Shown: positions 40,770-51,400 of the stretch, piece by piece | How positions within the stretch are numbered: position 1 is the stretch's first letter | Layout: each line of letters starts with the position of its first letter | NCBI GenBank assembly: GCA_964351995.1 | Contig: CAYGQE010000024.1 | Location: 1-64,000, forward strand | Reading direction: 5' to 3' | DNA: 64,000 nt | Source: SZUA-35 sp964351995 | GTDB taxonomy: Bacteria > Actinomycetota > Acidimicrobiia > Acidimicrobiales > SZUA-35 | Notes under the pieces: generated by a model | What the model was told of the DNA's origin: nothing | Databases searched by the model: none | What the model saw: the letters and a program-made list of their open reading frames with translations, nothing else | Position numbers and translations under genes: made by a program

Positions 40770-40788
40770 AACGATGTGAATTCAGCCG
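40770..40788. repeat. 19-bp direct repeat, copy 1
   Basis: AACGATGTGAATTCAGCCG matches 42080-42098 with one mismatch (T/C). The two copies flank the alpha/beta hydrolase gene, the small ORF and the hydrolase remnant. Confidence 0.5.
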
Positions 40789-40803
40789 AGCGGTCGCCAG
40801 ACG

Positions 40804-41550
40804 TCAGGTGAGTCCCACCCAGAATGATTCGAGTGCCGCTGCACCGGCAGCTGGGTCCTCACACATCCACCAATGCCCGACCCCAGCGAAGTGGACCACC
40901 GCAGCGCCGGCGACGTCGGCAACTTCCTGGGCCTGGGCGTCGGTGCCGACGTAGTGATCGTTCTCGGCGTTGATCATGAGACCGGGCCGTGCGCTCAACG
41001 CACTGGCTTGCTTGCCCAATTCGGCCAGCGCCGGCTGGGCCGCGTCTCGATACAAGCCAAGAACACATGCGGCCATGTCCTCGTTCAGGCCTTCGGCGAG
41101 GGCCAACGCCACGTTGGCGCTCATCCCGAGCGCTGCATACAACTCGGCCATGTCAGCGGTTGGTGCTGCCACCATTGCGGCAACGTCGTCTTCGCCAGCG
41201 CCGGGTGTCTGCCAGACCTGGGCCCGGTCGTGCCACACGTAGTCAGGATGCAACAGACCGACAGCGTCGACGCACCACGAACGCACCAACTCTGGCTGTT
41301 CGATGACCAACCCCATCACGTGGCCGCTCCCCCAGTCGTGACCAACGAGGTCGATCGGGCCATCGATCGCTGCCAATTCACCGGCGAGCCAGTCGAGATA
41401 CTCCCGGCGCGTGGCCGTCCACCCATCGGGCACCGGCGCACCAAAGCCCGGTGGCGAGAGCGCTATCAGGTCATCGCGTTCGAGCGCGTCGAACAACGGC
41501 CCCCAGATGGCAGCAGTTTCGGGGTTTCCATGGACGAAGACGGCAGGCAT
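40804..41550 (-). CDS. Alpha/beta hydrolase with Asp nucleophile (epoxide hydrolase/dehalogenase-like)
   Basis: A 248-aa alpha/beta hydrolase. It starts directly at the oxyanion strand PAVFVHGNPETAAIWG. The nucleophile elbow is GHDWGSGH with Asp, not Ser; this marks epoxide hydrolase and haloalkane dehalogenase-like enzymes. The candidate acid is in INAENDHYVG and the catalytic His in FAGVGHWWMCEDP. The ATG at 41550 is preferred; GTG 41559 is an alternative. The neighbouring remnant suggests this locus once held two hydrolases. Confidence 0.75.
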   Translation of the reverse strand: MPAVFVHGNPETAAIWGPLFDALERDDLIALSPPGFGAPVPDGWTATRREYLDWLAGELAAIDGPIDLVGHDWGSGHVMGLVIEQPELVRSWCVDAVGLLHPDYVWHDRAQVWQTPGAGEDDVAAMVAAPTADMAELYAALGMSANVALALAEGLNEDMAACVLGLYRDAAQPALAELGKQASALSARPGLMINAENDHYVGTDAQAQEVADVAGAAVVHFAGVGHWWMCEDPAAGAAALESFWVGLT

Positions 41551-41589
41551 GCGGCCCACGATGTCACGACTGCACCGCCAGACGCCAGG

Positions 41590-41874
41590 TCACATCGCAG
41601 CGTCGAGCTCGTCGTAGCGGCGGGCCAATCGTTGCGCTTCAGCAGAGTCAGCAGCGTCGGCTTCGATCGATGCGAGGCGACGTCGAAGCGCTGCGGCGAC
41701 CGTCGAGCGGACCTGCGCCCGCATCGGGGCTGCCCAGTACTCGTAGCGGTCCTCGGGCAAAAAGGCACCGGCACCGAGTTGGACGACTCGATCGTCATCA
41801 CCATCGAACAGCTCATCGAGATCGCTCGTCACAACGGAGCGGTCGAGCCTGATCGTCTCTCGGTCAGCGATCAC
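41590..41874 (-). CDS. Hypothetical small protein
   Basis: A 94-aa frame from GTG 41874 (ATG 41919 would add 15 residues but overlaps the hydrolase remnant in another frame). It is acidic at first (LDELFDGDDDRVVQLG), then contains EYWAAPMRAQVRS and an Ala/Arg-rich helix. No family recognised, no membrane helix. Codon use is like the neighbours. It may be real or a leftover of the decayed locus. Confidence 0.4.
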   Translation of the reverse strand: MIADRETIRLDRSVVTSDLDELFDGDDDRVVQLGAGAFLPEDRYEYWAAPMRAQVRSTVAAALRRRLASIEADAADSAEAQRLARRYDELDAAM

Positions 41875-41887
41875 ACCGCCGCCCTGG

Positions 41888-42091
41888 TCACCGGCCAACG
41901 AATGAGAAGTGGTCGACACCGGGAAGCTCGATCAGGGTCGCATTCTGAGCGAGCGTGGCAAGTTCTCGGCCGAGCTCGAGTGGCATCGAGACGTCGCCGA
42001 CTCGGTTCATCACGAGCCTCGAGCGGCTGGAAACGGGGCGAGGTTGGGTGACCGCACCCACCTGCGCCCGGCCGGCGGAAACGATGCGAAT
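41888..42091 (-). pseudogene. C-terminal remnant of an alpha/beta hydrolase
   Basis: In one minus-strand frame between TGA codons at 42092-42094 and 41888-41890 lie 67 codons. They include LVMNRVGDVSMPLELGRELA and IELPGVDHFSFVGR. This is the usual C-terminal pattern of cyclase-associated alpha/beta hydrolases (a Arg-x-Gly-Asp acid loop, then a catalytic His before the end). No N-terminal half or nucleophile elbow remains. The 331-bp stretch 41875-42205 holds only this and the RBS of the next plus-strand gene. Confidence 0.55.
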
Positions 42092-42098
42092 TCAGCCG
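42080..42098. repeat. 19-bp direct repeat, copy 2
   Basis: AACGATGCGAATTCAGCCG, one mismatch from 40770-40788. It contains the TGA that bounds the hydrolase remnant. Confidence 0.5.
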
Positions 42099-42205
42099 GA
42101 AAGGAAAACACGTTCGCTGTCTCAACTCGTGCTCGCTTCTGCCGATGAAACCAAGGCTCGCTGAGTCGGCGAGCCAACGGTTCGATCACTGAAGGGAGCC
42201 AGCCC

Positions 42206-45200
42206 ATGCGACGCAGGCTGTTCCCCAGACGGTCTCGGGCTGAAACCGATCCGATGACCCGACCGAAGCGCCAAGGAACGGCCAGCTCGCGCACCGACAC
42301 CATCGTCCGCGCCATCGTCGAGGCTCACGCTCCGTCGATGATCGCAGCCTTCCGGGCCGATCCAGCCGGCCACGTACGTCTCGATCACCTCACCTTCACC
42401 GACGAGACAACCGCCCCAGACACCTTCGACTTCTCTTGGGTGGAGCCGTTGCTCTTCTCCGGAACGAGCGAGGGGCAATCCCTCATCGGCCCGACGTCTG
42501 CTGCCGGGCGCCAAATCGCGATCACCGTGCGCAACAACGACGGGCTCGAGGTCTATGTCGTCGCTGGAGCGTTCGCAGATGCCGACAGCGTGCGCGCTGA
42601 GCTGGTCGAGCTCACCCGACCGTCTGATGATGCAGGCGCCGACCTGGCCACATCCGGCTTGTCCGTCCGTCGCATCGCGCTCACGGTGGGCCTCGTCTAC
42701 TACATCGCCTCGTTCATCATCTTCCGCGGCGTCGTCACTGCCATTCCGTCGGTCCTCCGAGGAGAGGCCTTGATCGTCGGCGACGAGCTCGTCCCGTTCT
42801 TCAACCCGTCGAGCCAACTCTTGGAGCAAGCCAAGGGTGAATTCAACCAACTGACCCATGGATACGAGTTCCGCGTTCGGTACTCGTTCTTGACCACGTG
42901 GCTTCGCTACTACAAGGTCCTGCCCTTCGCGATTCTGCTTGTGCTGCCGACGGTGTTCTGGGCCGTTTACCTGACGACGGCTCGCTTCATCGATCGCGTG
43001 TTCACCAGCCTGTCGTCTTCATCGGTGTACCTAGCCACCGGCTTCCCGACAGCTCTGATCTATCTGATCATGGTCTACGCCAAGGTGACGCACTTCTACA
43101 CCCTCATCATCGGCCTCGCCATGATGACGATGTCCTCACTGTGGCTGCTCCAGGCCATCTTGTTCGAGAAGAAGTGGAAACGGTGGGCGCTCGGATCGTC
43201 GCTGGTGGCGCTGCTCAACCCAGCGATCCACTACCTCATCTTGTTCATCTTGTTCTTCGCGATGACGATCTTCACCCTGACAATGGGAGAGTTCGCTCGC
43301 TGGCTGCGGAAAGGAGGTCCCGGCCGGGCTCGCCATCTCCCTGGCAACCTCCTCCGGTTCGTCACAAAGAGGGCGCGACGCAGAAAGGTTCGTTACCTGG
43401 CCCGAAAGTGGACGAACTCGACGATGGGTCGAATCTTCTGGACTGGCCTCATCTTCCTGTTCGTGACGGTCGTCCCCTACGCAATGTTCGTGAAGTTCAT
43501 CGCCCTCCGAGGCGTGGACAACCTCTCCGAAACGGTTCCCGGCGACTACTACTTCATTCGCGACGCCTCGGTGTCGTGGGCTCACATCCTCTCTTGGGAT
43601 CTTGCCGGGATCACCGACAAGCTCTTGTTCGGCGACTATCTCGCCAAGGTTCCGCGGTACCCGAACGTCGCCTACACCCTTCTCCTCCTCGTGCCGCTCG
43701 TCGTGCCGTTCGTTCGGCGCCGCCTGTTCGTGAGCCGCCCGCATCGTCAGCTACTCGGCGTCGTGTACTTCTCGGTCGCCTTCGCGTTCTGGGCCACCAT
43801 CGGCTACGCCGAACCTGTCTGGTTCCCGACCTTCCATCGAGCGATGGCGGGTTTCACCCGGGCGATGTATGCAACCGACAGTGCCGCCGGCGACCTCACG
43901 CTCACGATCACCAGCACGGTCGTACAAGTCCTCCGTTTCCCTCACCGCTTCCAACTGATTCTCTTCATGATCGCCCCCATGCTCATGTCGTTGACCCTGG
44001 CCTTCGGCATCGACACCCTCAGTGGAAGACTCGCCAATCGAGAACGTCGAACCGTCAACCGCCGCACCGGGCGCAAGACGCTCGGCGCCCGGAGCCAGAT
44101 CTGGATCCAGCTGACCGCAACGGTCTGGATCGCGTCGGTCTTCTTCACGCCGTTCTGGGCGAACCAGCCGTATCGAACGGTCTACGGCAACGGCACATTC
44201 GGGCATTTCGCTGCGCCCTATCCGGTGGCCGACCTCAAGGAACTGAAGGCGGCACTGCTCGAACTCCCCGAGGGAAAGACCGTGGTTCTTCCTCCGACCG
44301 AAACGGCCAAGCTCGTCACCGACTCCAACGGCATCGACCACAAGTTCATCGACAAGTTCTACATCTACTACCTCGACGTGCCCAGCTACTACTACGGCCT
44401 CACCGGTGACACGAACAACAAGTTCGAGTTCTTCTTGATGCTGCGCGGCATGTACTACGAGCAGGACTGGTGGGTGAACATCGCCAGGGACATCGACCTC
44501 CGGTACCTGGTGGTGAACAAGACGCTCCGCGACAATCGAGGGATCGGAGCGGAGTACCTCCCAAATGTGGAGGACTACATCAGGGAGGGAATTGATCGTC
44601 GCGCCGAGGATTACTCACTCCGCTTCGAGAACGACTCCTTCGCCCTGTATGAGCTCATCGATCGACCGAATGCCGAGCGCGAGACCCTCGTCATCGACTC
44701 CAGTTGGCCGAGCTACCTCGATCTGGTCTTCAGCCGTCTCGACCTGAGCCGCTGCTACAACTTCGAGTACCTGCCCTACTACTCCAGGTCAGCCGTGGAC
44801 GAGGGCGTGACCACGCACCTGCTGACCGACAACGTCAACGCCGCAGCCATCGATCTGTACTTGCTCGAGAACGAAGAACTGATCTTCAAGCCCTCGACGA
44901 AGATCTTCGCTTTCAACCCTGACATCGTTGCTTCGAGCTATTACCTGTCGCCGATGTTCCGGTCGTTCCTCTTCTTCTCCAACACCAAGTGGAATCGCAC
45001 CGAGATCATCACCCCGGGGGTGTTCGGGTCGCTCCGGGGCTCCTTCATCGGTGTCCCTCGGCCGACTCGTTTCGACGTGCCCATCACGATCACCGAGCCC
45101 GGCCGGTACCGAATGTTGATGCGGTCGGCCTCGACGGCCAACCAGCTCACCGTTCGTTCGAGTTCACTACAGTTCGAGGAAAGCACCGAGGTTCGTTCCC

Positions 45201-45769
45201 CGACCACCGACCTCGAGCTCTTCACCGTCGACAGCGTCTATGAGACAAACCGAATCCCATTCGATGCGTCTCGCCTCTCGGTCGAAGAGCTGGAATCGAT
45301 GATCGGTGACGAGCTGGTGCCGGTGAATCGCAGCTTCTCGTATCACGACCTCGGCGTGGTCGATGCCATCGCCGGTGTCCACAACTTTGCGATCGACAAA
45401 GCCGACGGCAACCCGATGTTGTTCGAAGGCCTGATGCTGATCCCCGAAGACGACTTCGCTGAGCTGGCCCTTCCTGACGATGTGTCCGTCATCACCGATC
45501 CGAACGAACTGGACTGCTCTGAGCGCACTCCTGTGCGCAGTAATCCGGACGAGTACGTTGCCGCGGTCGAGAACGACGTACACCCCGATCTGACCAACGA
45601 GGAACTGGTCACGCTGGCTGCGGCCGGGGTCGAAGACCTCATCCCGAAGCAAGGCGGGGGACTCAGCAGCAACTGGTACAGCCTCGGGACCACGGCGCTG
45701 CTCCTCTTCTTGAGCGGGCTCGTCATCCGATGGCGTTCCCAACCCAGAGAAGAGGACGATGATGCATGA
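42206..45769 (+). CDS. Very large GT-C-like polytopic membrane protein
   Basis: A 1187-aa protein. It has an Arg-rich cytoplasmic N-terminus and a soluble domain (to about residue 155). Around 12 hydrophobic helices follow (160-660), the first pair enclosing a loop with VGDELVPFFN, where acidic residues could be catalytic. An approximately 480-residue extracytoplasmic part is rich in Tyr/Asp (YYYGLTGDTNNKFEFF, RYLVVNKTLRD). A final helix and an acidic tail close the protein. The layout is that of GT-C glycosyltransferases such as the actinobacterial arabinofuranosyltransferases, but no family can be fixed. AAGGGAG lies about 8 nt before the ATG. It overlaps the pyruvyl transferase gene by 11 bp, placing it in a surface glycan operon. 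Confidence 0.7.
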   Translation: MRRRLFPRRSRAETDPMTRPKRQGTASSRTDTIVRAIVEAHAPSMIAAFRADPAGHVRLDHLTFTDETTAPDTFDFSWVEPLLFSGTSEGQSLIGPTSAAGRQIAITVRNNDGLEVYVVAGAFADADSVRAELVELTRPSDDAGADLATSGLSVRRIALTVGLVYYIASFIIFRGVVTAIPSVLRGEALIVGDELVPFFNPSSQLLEQAKGEFNQLTHGYEFRVRYSFLTTWLRYYKVLPFAILLVLPTVFWAVYLTTARFIDRVFTSLSSSSVYLATGFPTALIYLIMVYAKVTHFYTLIIGLAMMTMSSLWLLQAILFEKKWKRWALGSSLVALLNPAIHYLILFILFFAMTIFTLTMGEFARWLRKGGPGRARHLPGNLLRFVTKRARRRKVRYLARKWTNSTMGRIFWTGLIFLFVTVVPYAMFVKFIALRGVDNLSETVPGDYYFIRDASVSWAHILSWDLAGITDKLLFGDYLAKVPRYPNVAYTLLLLVPLVVPFVRRRLFVSRPHRQLLGVVYFSVAFAFWATIGYAEPVWFPTFHRAMAGFTRAMYATDSAAGDLTLTITSTVVQVLRFPHRFQLILFMIAPMLMSLTLAFGIDTLSGRLANRERRTVNRRTGRKTLGARSQIWIQLTATVWIASVFFTPFWANQPYRTVYGNGTFGHFAAPYPVADLKELKAALLELPEGKTVVLPPTETAKLVTDSNGIDHKFIDKFYIYYLDVPSYYYGLTGDTNNKFEFFLMLRGMYYEQDWWVNIARDIDLRYLVVNKTLRDNRGIGAEYLPNVEDYIREGIDRRAEDYSLRFENDSFALYELIDRPNAERETLVIDSSWPSYLDLVFSRLDLSRCYNFEYLPYYSRSAVDEGVTTHLLTDNVNAAAIDLYLLENEELIFKPSTKIFAFNPDIVASSYYLSPMFRSFLFFSNTKWNRTEIITPGVFGSLRGSFIGVPRPTRFDVPITITEPGRYRMLMRSASTANQLTVRSSSLQFEESTEVRSPTTDLELFTVDSVYETNRIPFDASRLSVEELESMIGDELVPVNRSFSYHDLGVVDAIAGVHNFAIDKADGNPMLFEGLMLIPEDDFAELALPDDVSVITDPNELDCSERTPVRSNPDEYVAAVENDVHPDLTNEELVTLAAAGVEDLIPKQGGGLSSNWYSLGTTALLLFLSGLVIRWRSQPREEDDDA

Positions 45770-47009
45770 ACGATCCCCCGACCGCGGCGTTAACGAAACA
45801 CAAGCCGTGACCGACACTGAGACGATGACCGCTGCAGCGACGAAACCTCTCCAGATCGTCTTCCTCGGCACCCACGGCCAGTACAACATCGGCGACGAGT
45901 TGCTGCTCGAGACCTTCCTCCACCAACTGGGTGCGTCCAATCGTTACGTCGTCAACACCTATGACAAGTCCTTCACTGGCAAGCAACTGGCCGACCGATA
46001 CGACGTCGAGCTGATCGACACTGCTGGTGACCGGCGAGCCTTCCTCCAACATCTCTGGACCTGCGATCTGTTGTGCTTCGGCGGAGGTTCGATCATCAAG
46101 GAGCTCTACAAGTCGACGGGCCGGAACCGGTACGCCACCCTGGTGATGATCCTGGCCACGGTCACCTTTGCCAACGTGGTGGCTCGCAAGCCAATCGCCA
46201 TGCTCAACATCGGCGTTGGCCCGATCACGACCCGAACGGGCCGGATTCTTGCCAAGCTGATTCTCCGCCAAGCCGATCGGCTCACGGTTCGCGACGAGCG
46301 CTCGTATGCGACCTGCACCACGATCGGCCTCGAGGATTCGGCTGTTCACCTGGGAACCGACGCCGTCTTCTCAGCCGACGCTTCTTGGCTGCTCGGTGGA
46401 GACTCGCTCCAACCGGCGAACCGCAGCCACGTATCCGCCCCACTCAAGGTCGCTCTCAATCTCAACTACGACATCGAGAACCCTGACAACTGGGAGTACT
46501 TCAACGAAACCCTCGCCAAAGCTCTCACCGAGCTGAACGAGCGTCAACCAATCGAGCTCCACGCACTCCCGATGCAGGCCGGCTTCAAGGAACACGACGA
46601 TGTCGCCGTCCTCGACAAGTTCGCCGCTCGGGTCCCCTCCATCACGATGCACGCCCATCGTCCCTCCACCCACGCGGAGGCCGCCCGCCTGATTGCAGAC
46701 TGCGACGTCTTGGTGAGCGAACGACTGCACGCCATCGTGATGGCATCGATTCTGGGCGTGCCGTCGTATGCGTTGGCGTATGACGTGAAGGTCGAGGAAC
46801 TCGCCACAATGCTCGGCATCGAGGCGCACTCGATCGACATCAACCAGCGCTTTTCTGCTGATGATCTCGCTGATGGCATCGCCAAGCTGATTGCCAACCA
46901 CACCGAGAATGCGAACCATCTGCTGCAACGAAGCGCATCTCTCGGCGAGCGAGCTCGAGCAGATTTCGAAGCGGCGAGGCAGTGGATCGACAGTGTCACC
47001 GACCGCTGA
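45759..47009 (+). CDS. Polysaccharide pyruvyl transferase (CsaB-type)
   Basis: A 416-aa pyruvyl transferase-family protein. The N-terminal fold has IVFLGTHGQYNIGDELLLE (nucleotide/PEP region), then DLLCFGGGSIIKEL and LNIGVGPITTRTGR. A second Rossmann half has LNLNYDIENPDNW, ALPMQAGFKEHDD and CDVLVSERLHAIVMA with the conserved Arg-Leu-His. Members add ketal pyruvate to wall polysaccharides, which in S-layer bacteria anchors SLH proteins. Here the partner is a giant secreted protein without SLH motifs. It overlaps both the upstream membrane protein and the downstream flippase gene. Confidence 0.83.
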   Translation: MMHERSPDRGVNETQAVTDTETMTAAATKPLQIVFLGTHGQYNIGDELLLETFLHQLGASNRYVVNTYDKSFTGKQLADRYDVELIDTAGDRRAFLQHLWTCDLLCFGGGSIIKELYKSTGRNRYATLVMILATVTFANVVARKPIAMLNIGVGPITTRTGRILAKLILRQADRLTVRDERSYATCTTIGLEDSAVHLGTDAVFSADASWLLGGDSLQPANRSHVSAPLKVALNLNYDIENPDNWEYFNETLAKALTELNERQPIELHALPMQAGFKEHDDVAVLDKFAARVPSITMHAHRPSTHAEAARLIADCDVLVSERLHAIVMASILGVPSYALAYDVKVEELATMLGIEAHSIDINQRFSADDLADGIAKLIANHTENANHLLQRSASLGERARADFEAARQWIDSVTDR

Positions 47010-48300
47010 CGCCACGCACGACGCCAGCGCCTCGAGCGTCGACGAACCAGATGGTGCAGCACCGTCGATCGGGAAGGCCTCTGCAACGCTTGCAAGCGCC
47101 ATGTTGGTGGCAAGCGCTGTCAACTACCTACTGAATCTCTTCCTTGCTCGATGGATGTCACCGGACGAGTTTGGCGATGCCAACCTCATGGTGACCCTGA
47201 TGCTCGCGACGAGCGCTGTGGCCGTTGCGTTGCAACTTCTCACCGCACGCCGCATCAGCACTGCCGATGCAGAGGCGGCAATGGCGGCACGCCGCACGAG
47301 CTTGCGCCGCGCGTGGACGATCGGCGCCGGTATCGGTGTCCTGGCCACCGTGGCCGCTCCTACCCTCCGAGATGCAACATCGTCGGCCTCGGCGCTTCCC
47401 TTCGTGATCTTGGGTCTCGGCATTCCCCTCTACCTCGCCCAAGCGGTCGAGCGGGGAGTCCTCCAGGGCCAGCTGCGTTTCAAGCGACTGGCCGCCACCT
47501 TCTTGGTCGAGGCCGCAACCCGACTGGGAGCGACACTCGGGGCCGTTGCGCTGGGATTTGGCGTCGTGGGTGCAACTGCCGGACTGAGTGTGTCGTTTGC
47601 CGCGTCCTGGCTGGCCGCTCGCCCATTTCGGACTCGCCAGGTCCGAGCCGTAGCTACCACGACAGCAGTCGAAGATGGTGGAGCGGCACGTCGAGCAGCA
47701 AGCGCGACGTCGATCCTGTTGATCGCCCAGATCATCATCAACAACGGCGATGTGGTCCTCGCAAAGGTCCTCTTCGAAGCTGAAGCTGCCGGCATCTACG
47801 CCGTCGTCGCTCTGGTCGGCCGAGGCGTCTTCTTCCTCTCATGGTCGATCGTCATGGCGGCCTTCCCGATGGCGGCACGCGACGGCGGCCGAGCTGTCGT
47901 TCGTCAAGCGGTCGTTGCCGTCGCAGGAGTGAGCGCCGTTGCCACCACGGGCGTTGCGCTGCTCATGCCGTACGCAACCGACATCGTGTTTGGCTCCGAA
48001 TACTCCTCTGCCTCGGGCGAATTCGGTCGATACGCCATCGCGACCTCGATGTTCGCTGTTGCCAATGTGGTCGCCACGCTCGAGTTGGCTGCTGGCCGCG
48101 GCCGTGCGGCCGCTGTGGTGCTCACCGGTGCGGTCTTGCAGACGGCAGTTCTACTGTTCGCGACGACTCCGCAAGTCATGGTCGACATCCAGATCATTGC
48201 GATGTCCATCGTTGCTGCGATGGTCCTCGGTGTCTTCCTTCTCTCTGCCCAAGAGGCCCAAGACCAAGCAACAACGACGAGCCCAGCAGCCGCCACCTGA
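46993..48300 (+). CDS. Oligosaccharide flippase (Wzx/MATE-like)
   Basis: A 435-aa polytopic protein with about 12-14 helices. After a short polar tail the first helix region is ASAMLVASAVNYLLNLFLARW, with the flippase-typical SPDEFGDAN following. It belongs to the polysaccharide biosynthesis/flippase clan and would export a lipid-linked glycan for decoration by the neighbouring enzymes. The GTG start overlaps the pyruvyl transferase gene by 17 bp; ATG 47101 is a shorter alternative that would cut into the first helix. Confidence 0.78.
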   Translation: MSPTADATHDASASSVDEPDGAAPSIGKASATLASAMLVASAVNYLLNLFLARWMSPDEFGDANLMVTLMLATSAVAVALQLLTARRISTADAEAAMAARRTSLRRAWTIGAGIGVLATVAAPTLRDATSSASALPFVILGLGIPLYLAQAVERGVLQGQLRFKRLAATFLVEAATRLGATLGAVALGFGVVGATAGLSVSFAASWLAARPFRTRQVRAVATTTAVEDGGAARRAASATSILLIAQIIINNGDVVLAKVLFEAEAAGIYAVVALVGRGVFFLSWSIVMAAFPMAARDGGRAVVRQAVVAVAGVSAVATTGVALLMPYATDIVFGSEYSSASGEFGRYAIATSMFAVANVVATLELAAGRGRAAAVVLTGAVLQTAVLLFATTPQVMVDIQIIAMSIVAAMVLGVFLLSAQEAQDQATTTSPAAAT

Positions 48301-48442
48301 ACGCTGACCTACAGTTGCATCGTTGTCCTTGACGGAAGCTTGAGGTTCAGCAGACCGGGGTTTGAGACAGCCCAACGACGATGGGGAAAGACACCGAAGC
48401 ACTCGGCCACCGCCGACTGTGCCTTTCCCCGGAGCCATTGCC

Positions 48443-51400
48443 ATGCCGTTCTCATCTCCCTCCCTCGCCAAGAAAGCCGGCCGCACCTGGTCGCTGTTCA
48501 TGGCCATGCTCACCACGGTTGGCCTGTTGGCAACCACCCTGCTCTGGGCGCCGCCGGTCGCGGCGCAGTCAGCTGTGGTCGAAGCCACTGAGACAATGGA
48601 TGTCGCCGCCAGCGCCGCTGCGACAACGCTCTTCGGTCGCAGTATCAACGTCTCTATCGAAGCATCAGAAACCCTCGGCGTCGACGCTTACAACCTGTCG
48701 TTCAATGCCACCCTTCCCGCACACGTCAGCTACGTCAACGGATCGACGCAGCTCGAGGGTCAATCGGCAGCGGACCCGATCGTGCTGTCACAAGACAGCG
48801 GCTCAACGGTTCTCGTCTGGACGAATGTCTCGGATCTCCTGCGAGGCACCTCGCCATCGCTGTCCTTCTCGCTCGACACCGATTCCAATGTCTTCGGAGT
48901 CGGCGATTCCGTCGACATCGAAGCTGGAGCGTTCGTCAATACAGATCCCCGTTTCATCCCCGACTTCGATGCGGTCTCCGGCGCTTCGATCGGGGATGCC
49001 ACGGCTGCTGGTTCGGCGAGCGCCCGCACGACTCTGTCACCCTTCGAGCTCACCAAGAACGAGCCGAGCGCCGAATCGGAACTCCTGCGGGGCGTTCATG
49101 CCCATCAAACGGTGTTCACCCTCGCTTTGCAGAACAACTTCGTGAATCAAACCACAGGATTCTCGATCATCGACTTCATCCCCGCTGGGCTCGAGTTCCT
49201 CGGTTGCGGTGACGTTGATCACTCGTCGCTCGAGGAGTACCCGGGCGCCGGACGCATCAATCCAGGCAACGCACCGTCGATGTCTCATCCGTGTGTGACG
49301 CCAACGAGCGTCGGCACCGTGGCTGTCGATCCCGATGGCAATGGCCCTCTGGCCGAAGACATCTACACCCGTGTCGAGTGGGACGCAGTCTCGCTGGCAG
49401 CTCAGTTCGGATCCGCCGACCTCGATGCAGCCGGCTCAATCTCCATCAGCTACGTCGCCGCCATTCCACTGCGCAGGAACGAACTGCTCGAACTGGCCGA
49501 CCCCACCGCGAACCTCGACAACAACACGGGAGCCTTGACGGCCGACGAAGAGGTCATGATTGGCCACGCAACGGCACGTGGCGACTACGCCTCCACGCTG
49601 CCGAGCACCGCCGATGTCACTGACGAAGTCGTCGCTGAAGATGTCTCGATCCACCTCACCCCTTCGAGCGGCTTCTTCCGCCACGGCTCATCCACGACCT
49701 GGACGATGCTCACTGAGTCCAGCGAATACGCACAGAACACCAGCCCGATCATCGTCAACCAGACGCTGCCTGACGGGCTCGACTTCGTCGCCTCCAATCC
49801 TCCGACGGATGCCGGCTTCCCGGTCGTCAATGATGACGGCACGGTGACCCTTCGTTGGACGCTCGATGGGTTCGATGCCCCAAGTTCTCTTTCAACGATC
49901 TCGCTCGAGACCGTGACTCGCTCGGAGTATCGAGCAACAGGCCTGTCGGTCGCCGCCCGTGATGCGTGGAGCAGCACCACTGCCTCAACGGCCACGGCGA
50001 CCGTCATTGCTGACAACGACGGTTCTGCGACCGTCCTGCTCACACCGGATGCCTCATCTGGCCGCCAGACAAGTTCGGGTCCGACGATCATCAAGGAGAT
50101 CGCTGAACCCGTCACTCCTTCTTCAGAGTGCGGTGATGGCACCGGACTGCAGTTCACTGCTGATGTTGCTGGCCCATTCGGTCCCGGCGACCTGGTCTGT
50201 TGGCGCCTGACCGTCGAGATCCCGGACGATCTCGATGTCTTGTCACTCACCGTCGAGGATCATCTTCCGGCTGGATTCGACTACCAGGGCCATACCGCCA
50301 CCGCCGCAAACGGGGCGATGCTTACCGACACCTTCGCCGCCGCTGATGGCGTGCTGCGGTGGGACCTCGGCGACGTGACCGCAAGCGCTGAACGGTTCCA
50401 GGTTGTCGTCGAGACAATCATTGTTGACCCCGGCGTTGCAGCTCCCAGCGATCTCACGGGCAACCTCATGAAGGTTCGCCACCTCAACACGGCGGGAAGC
50501 GCATTCCAGTTCCGAGACGAGGCACACGCCGAATGGGGAGCACCACGGCTCGATCTGGTGGCCGGCGTCATTGACGTGAACGACGTGCCGGTTGCGAACG
50601 CTCCGGCGGACGACGTGCAGATCGAAGCGGGTGACACGGTGACCACCGGCATCGTTGTCACCAACTCCGGCAACGTCGATGCACTCGACACATCTGTCCG
50701 TCACGGCCTTCCTTCGAACACGAGCTGTTCAGACATCTCGACCATCTCTGATGCCGGCCGGTGCTCGGCCGACGACGGTTGGATCCAGTGGGACGGCCTC
50801 CAGATCGGTGCTGGCGAGACCACCACCCTCACCCACGACTTGGAGATTCCGGCTGGAATCACTGCTGCGGTGAGCATGCGGAGTACCGCCGGCGTGCGCA
50901 GCTACGAAGCCGCCACCAACACCGGCGCTCGCTTCGTCTACCTGCCGGGCAGCAACATCGATACCACACTCGCTTCCAACACCTACGAGGCGAATGACCC
51001 GTGGTCGATCCACACTGCTCGGCCGACAATCGCCATCAATCGCAGCACCTCGATCAACGAGACCGGCAACGCCGCAGGCAACCAAGCCACGATCGGCGAG
51101 ACCATCTCGTACGTCATCAACGTCACATTGCCCCGTGGAACGACCTTCTACGGTCAAGCGGAGCTCTCGAACGATCTCGGCGCCCGCGTCGACCTCGACG
51201 AGTCATCGGTCACGGCAACGCTCGACGGCGAGACTCTTCCGGAAGGTTGGACCTTGTCGAAGGGTGACAACGAGGTCACCGTCACCTTCGACAACACGTA
51301 TGTCGTTCCACTCAACGCCGATCACATCCTCCGGCTCGAGTTCGATGCAACCGTGAACGACGTTTCGCTCAACACCATCGACGCTCGCATCCGTCATCAA

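Noticed and set aside
42898..44409. 503-aa open frame within the large membrane protein gene
   Set aside because: Same-strand shifted frame with Arg/Pro/His-rich composition; the real frame has helices, SD and overlaps that match the operon.
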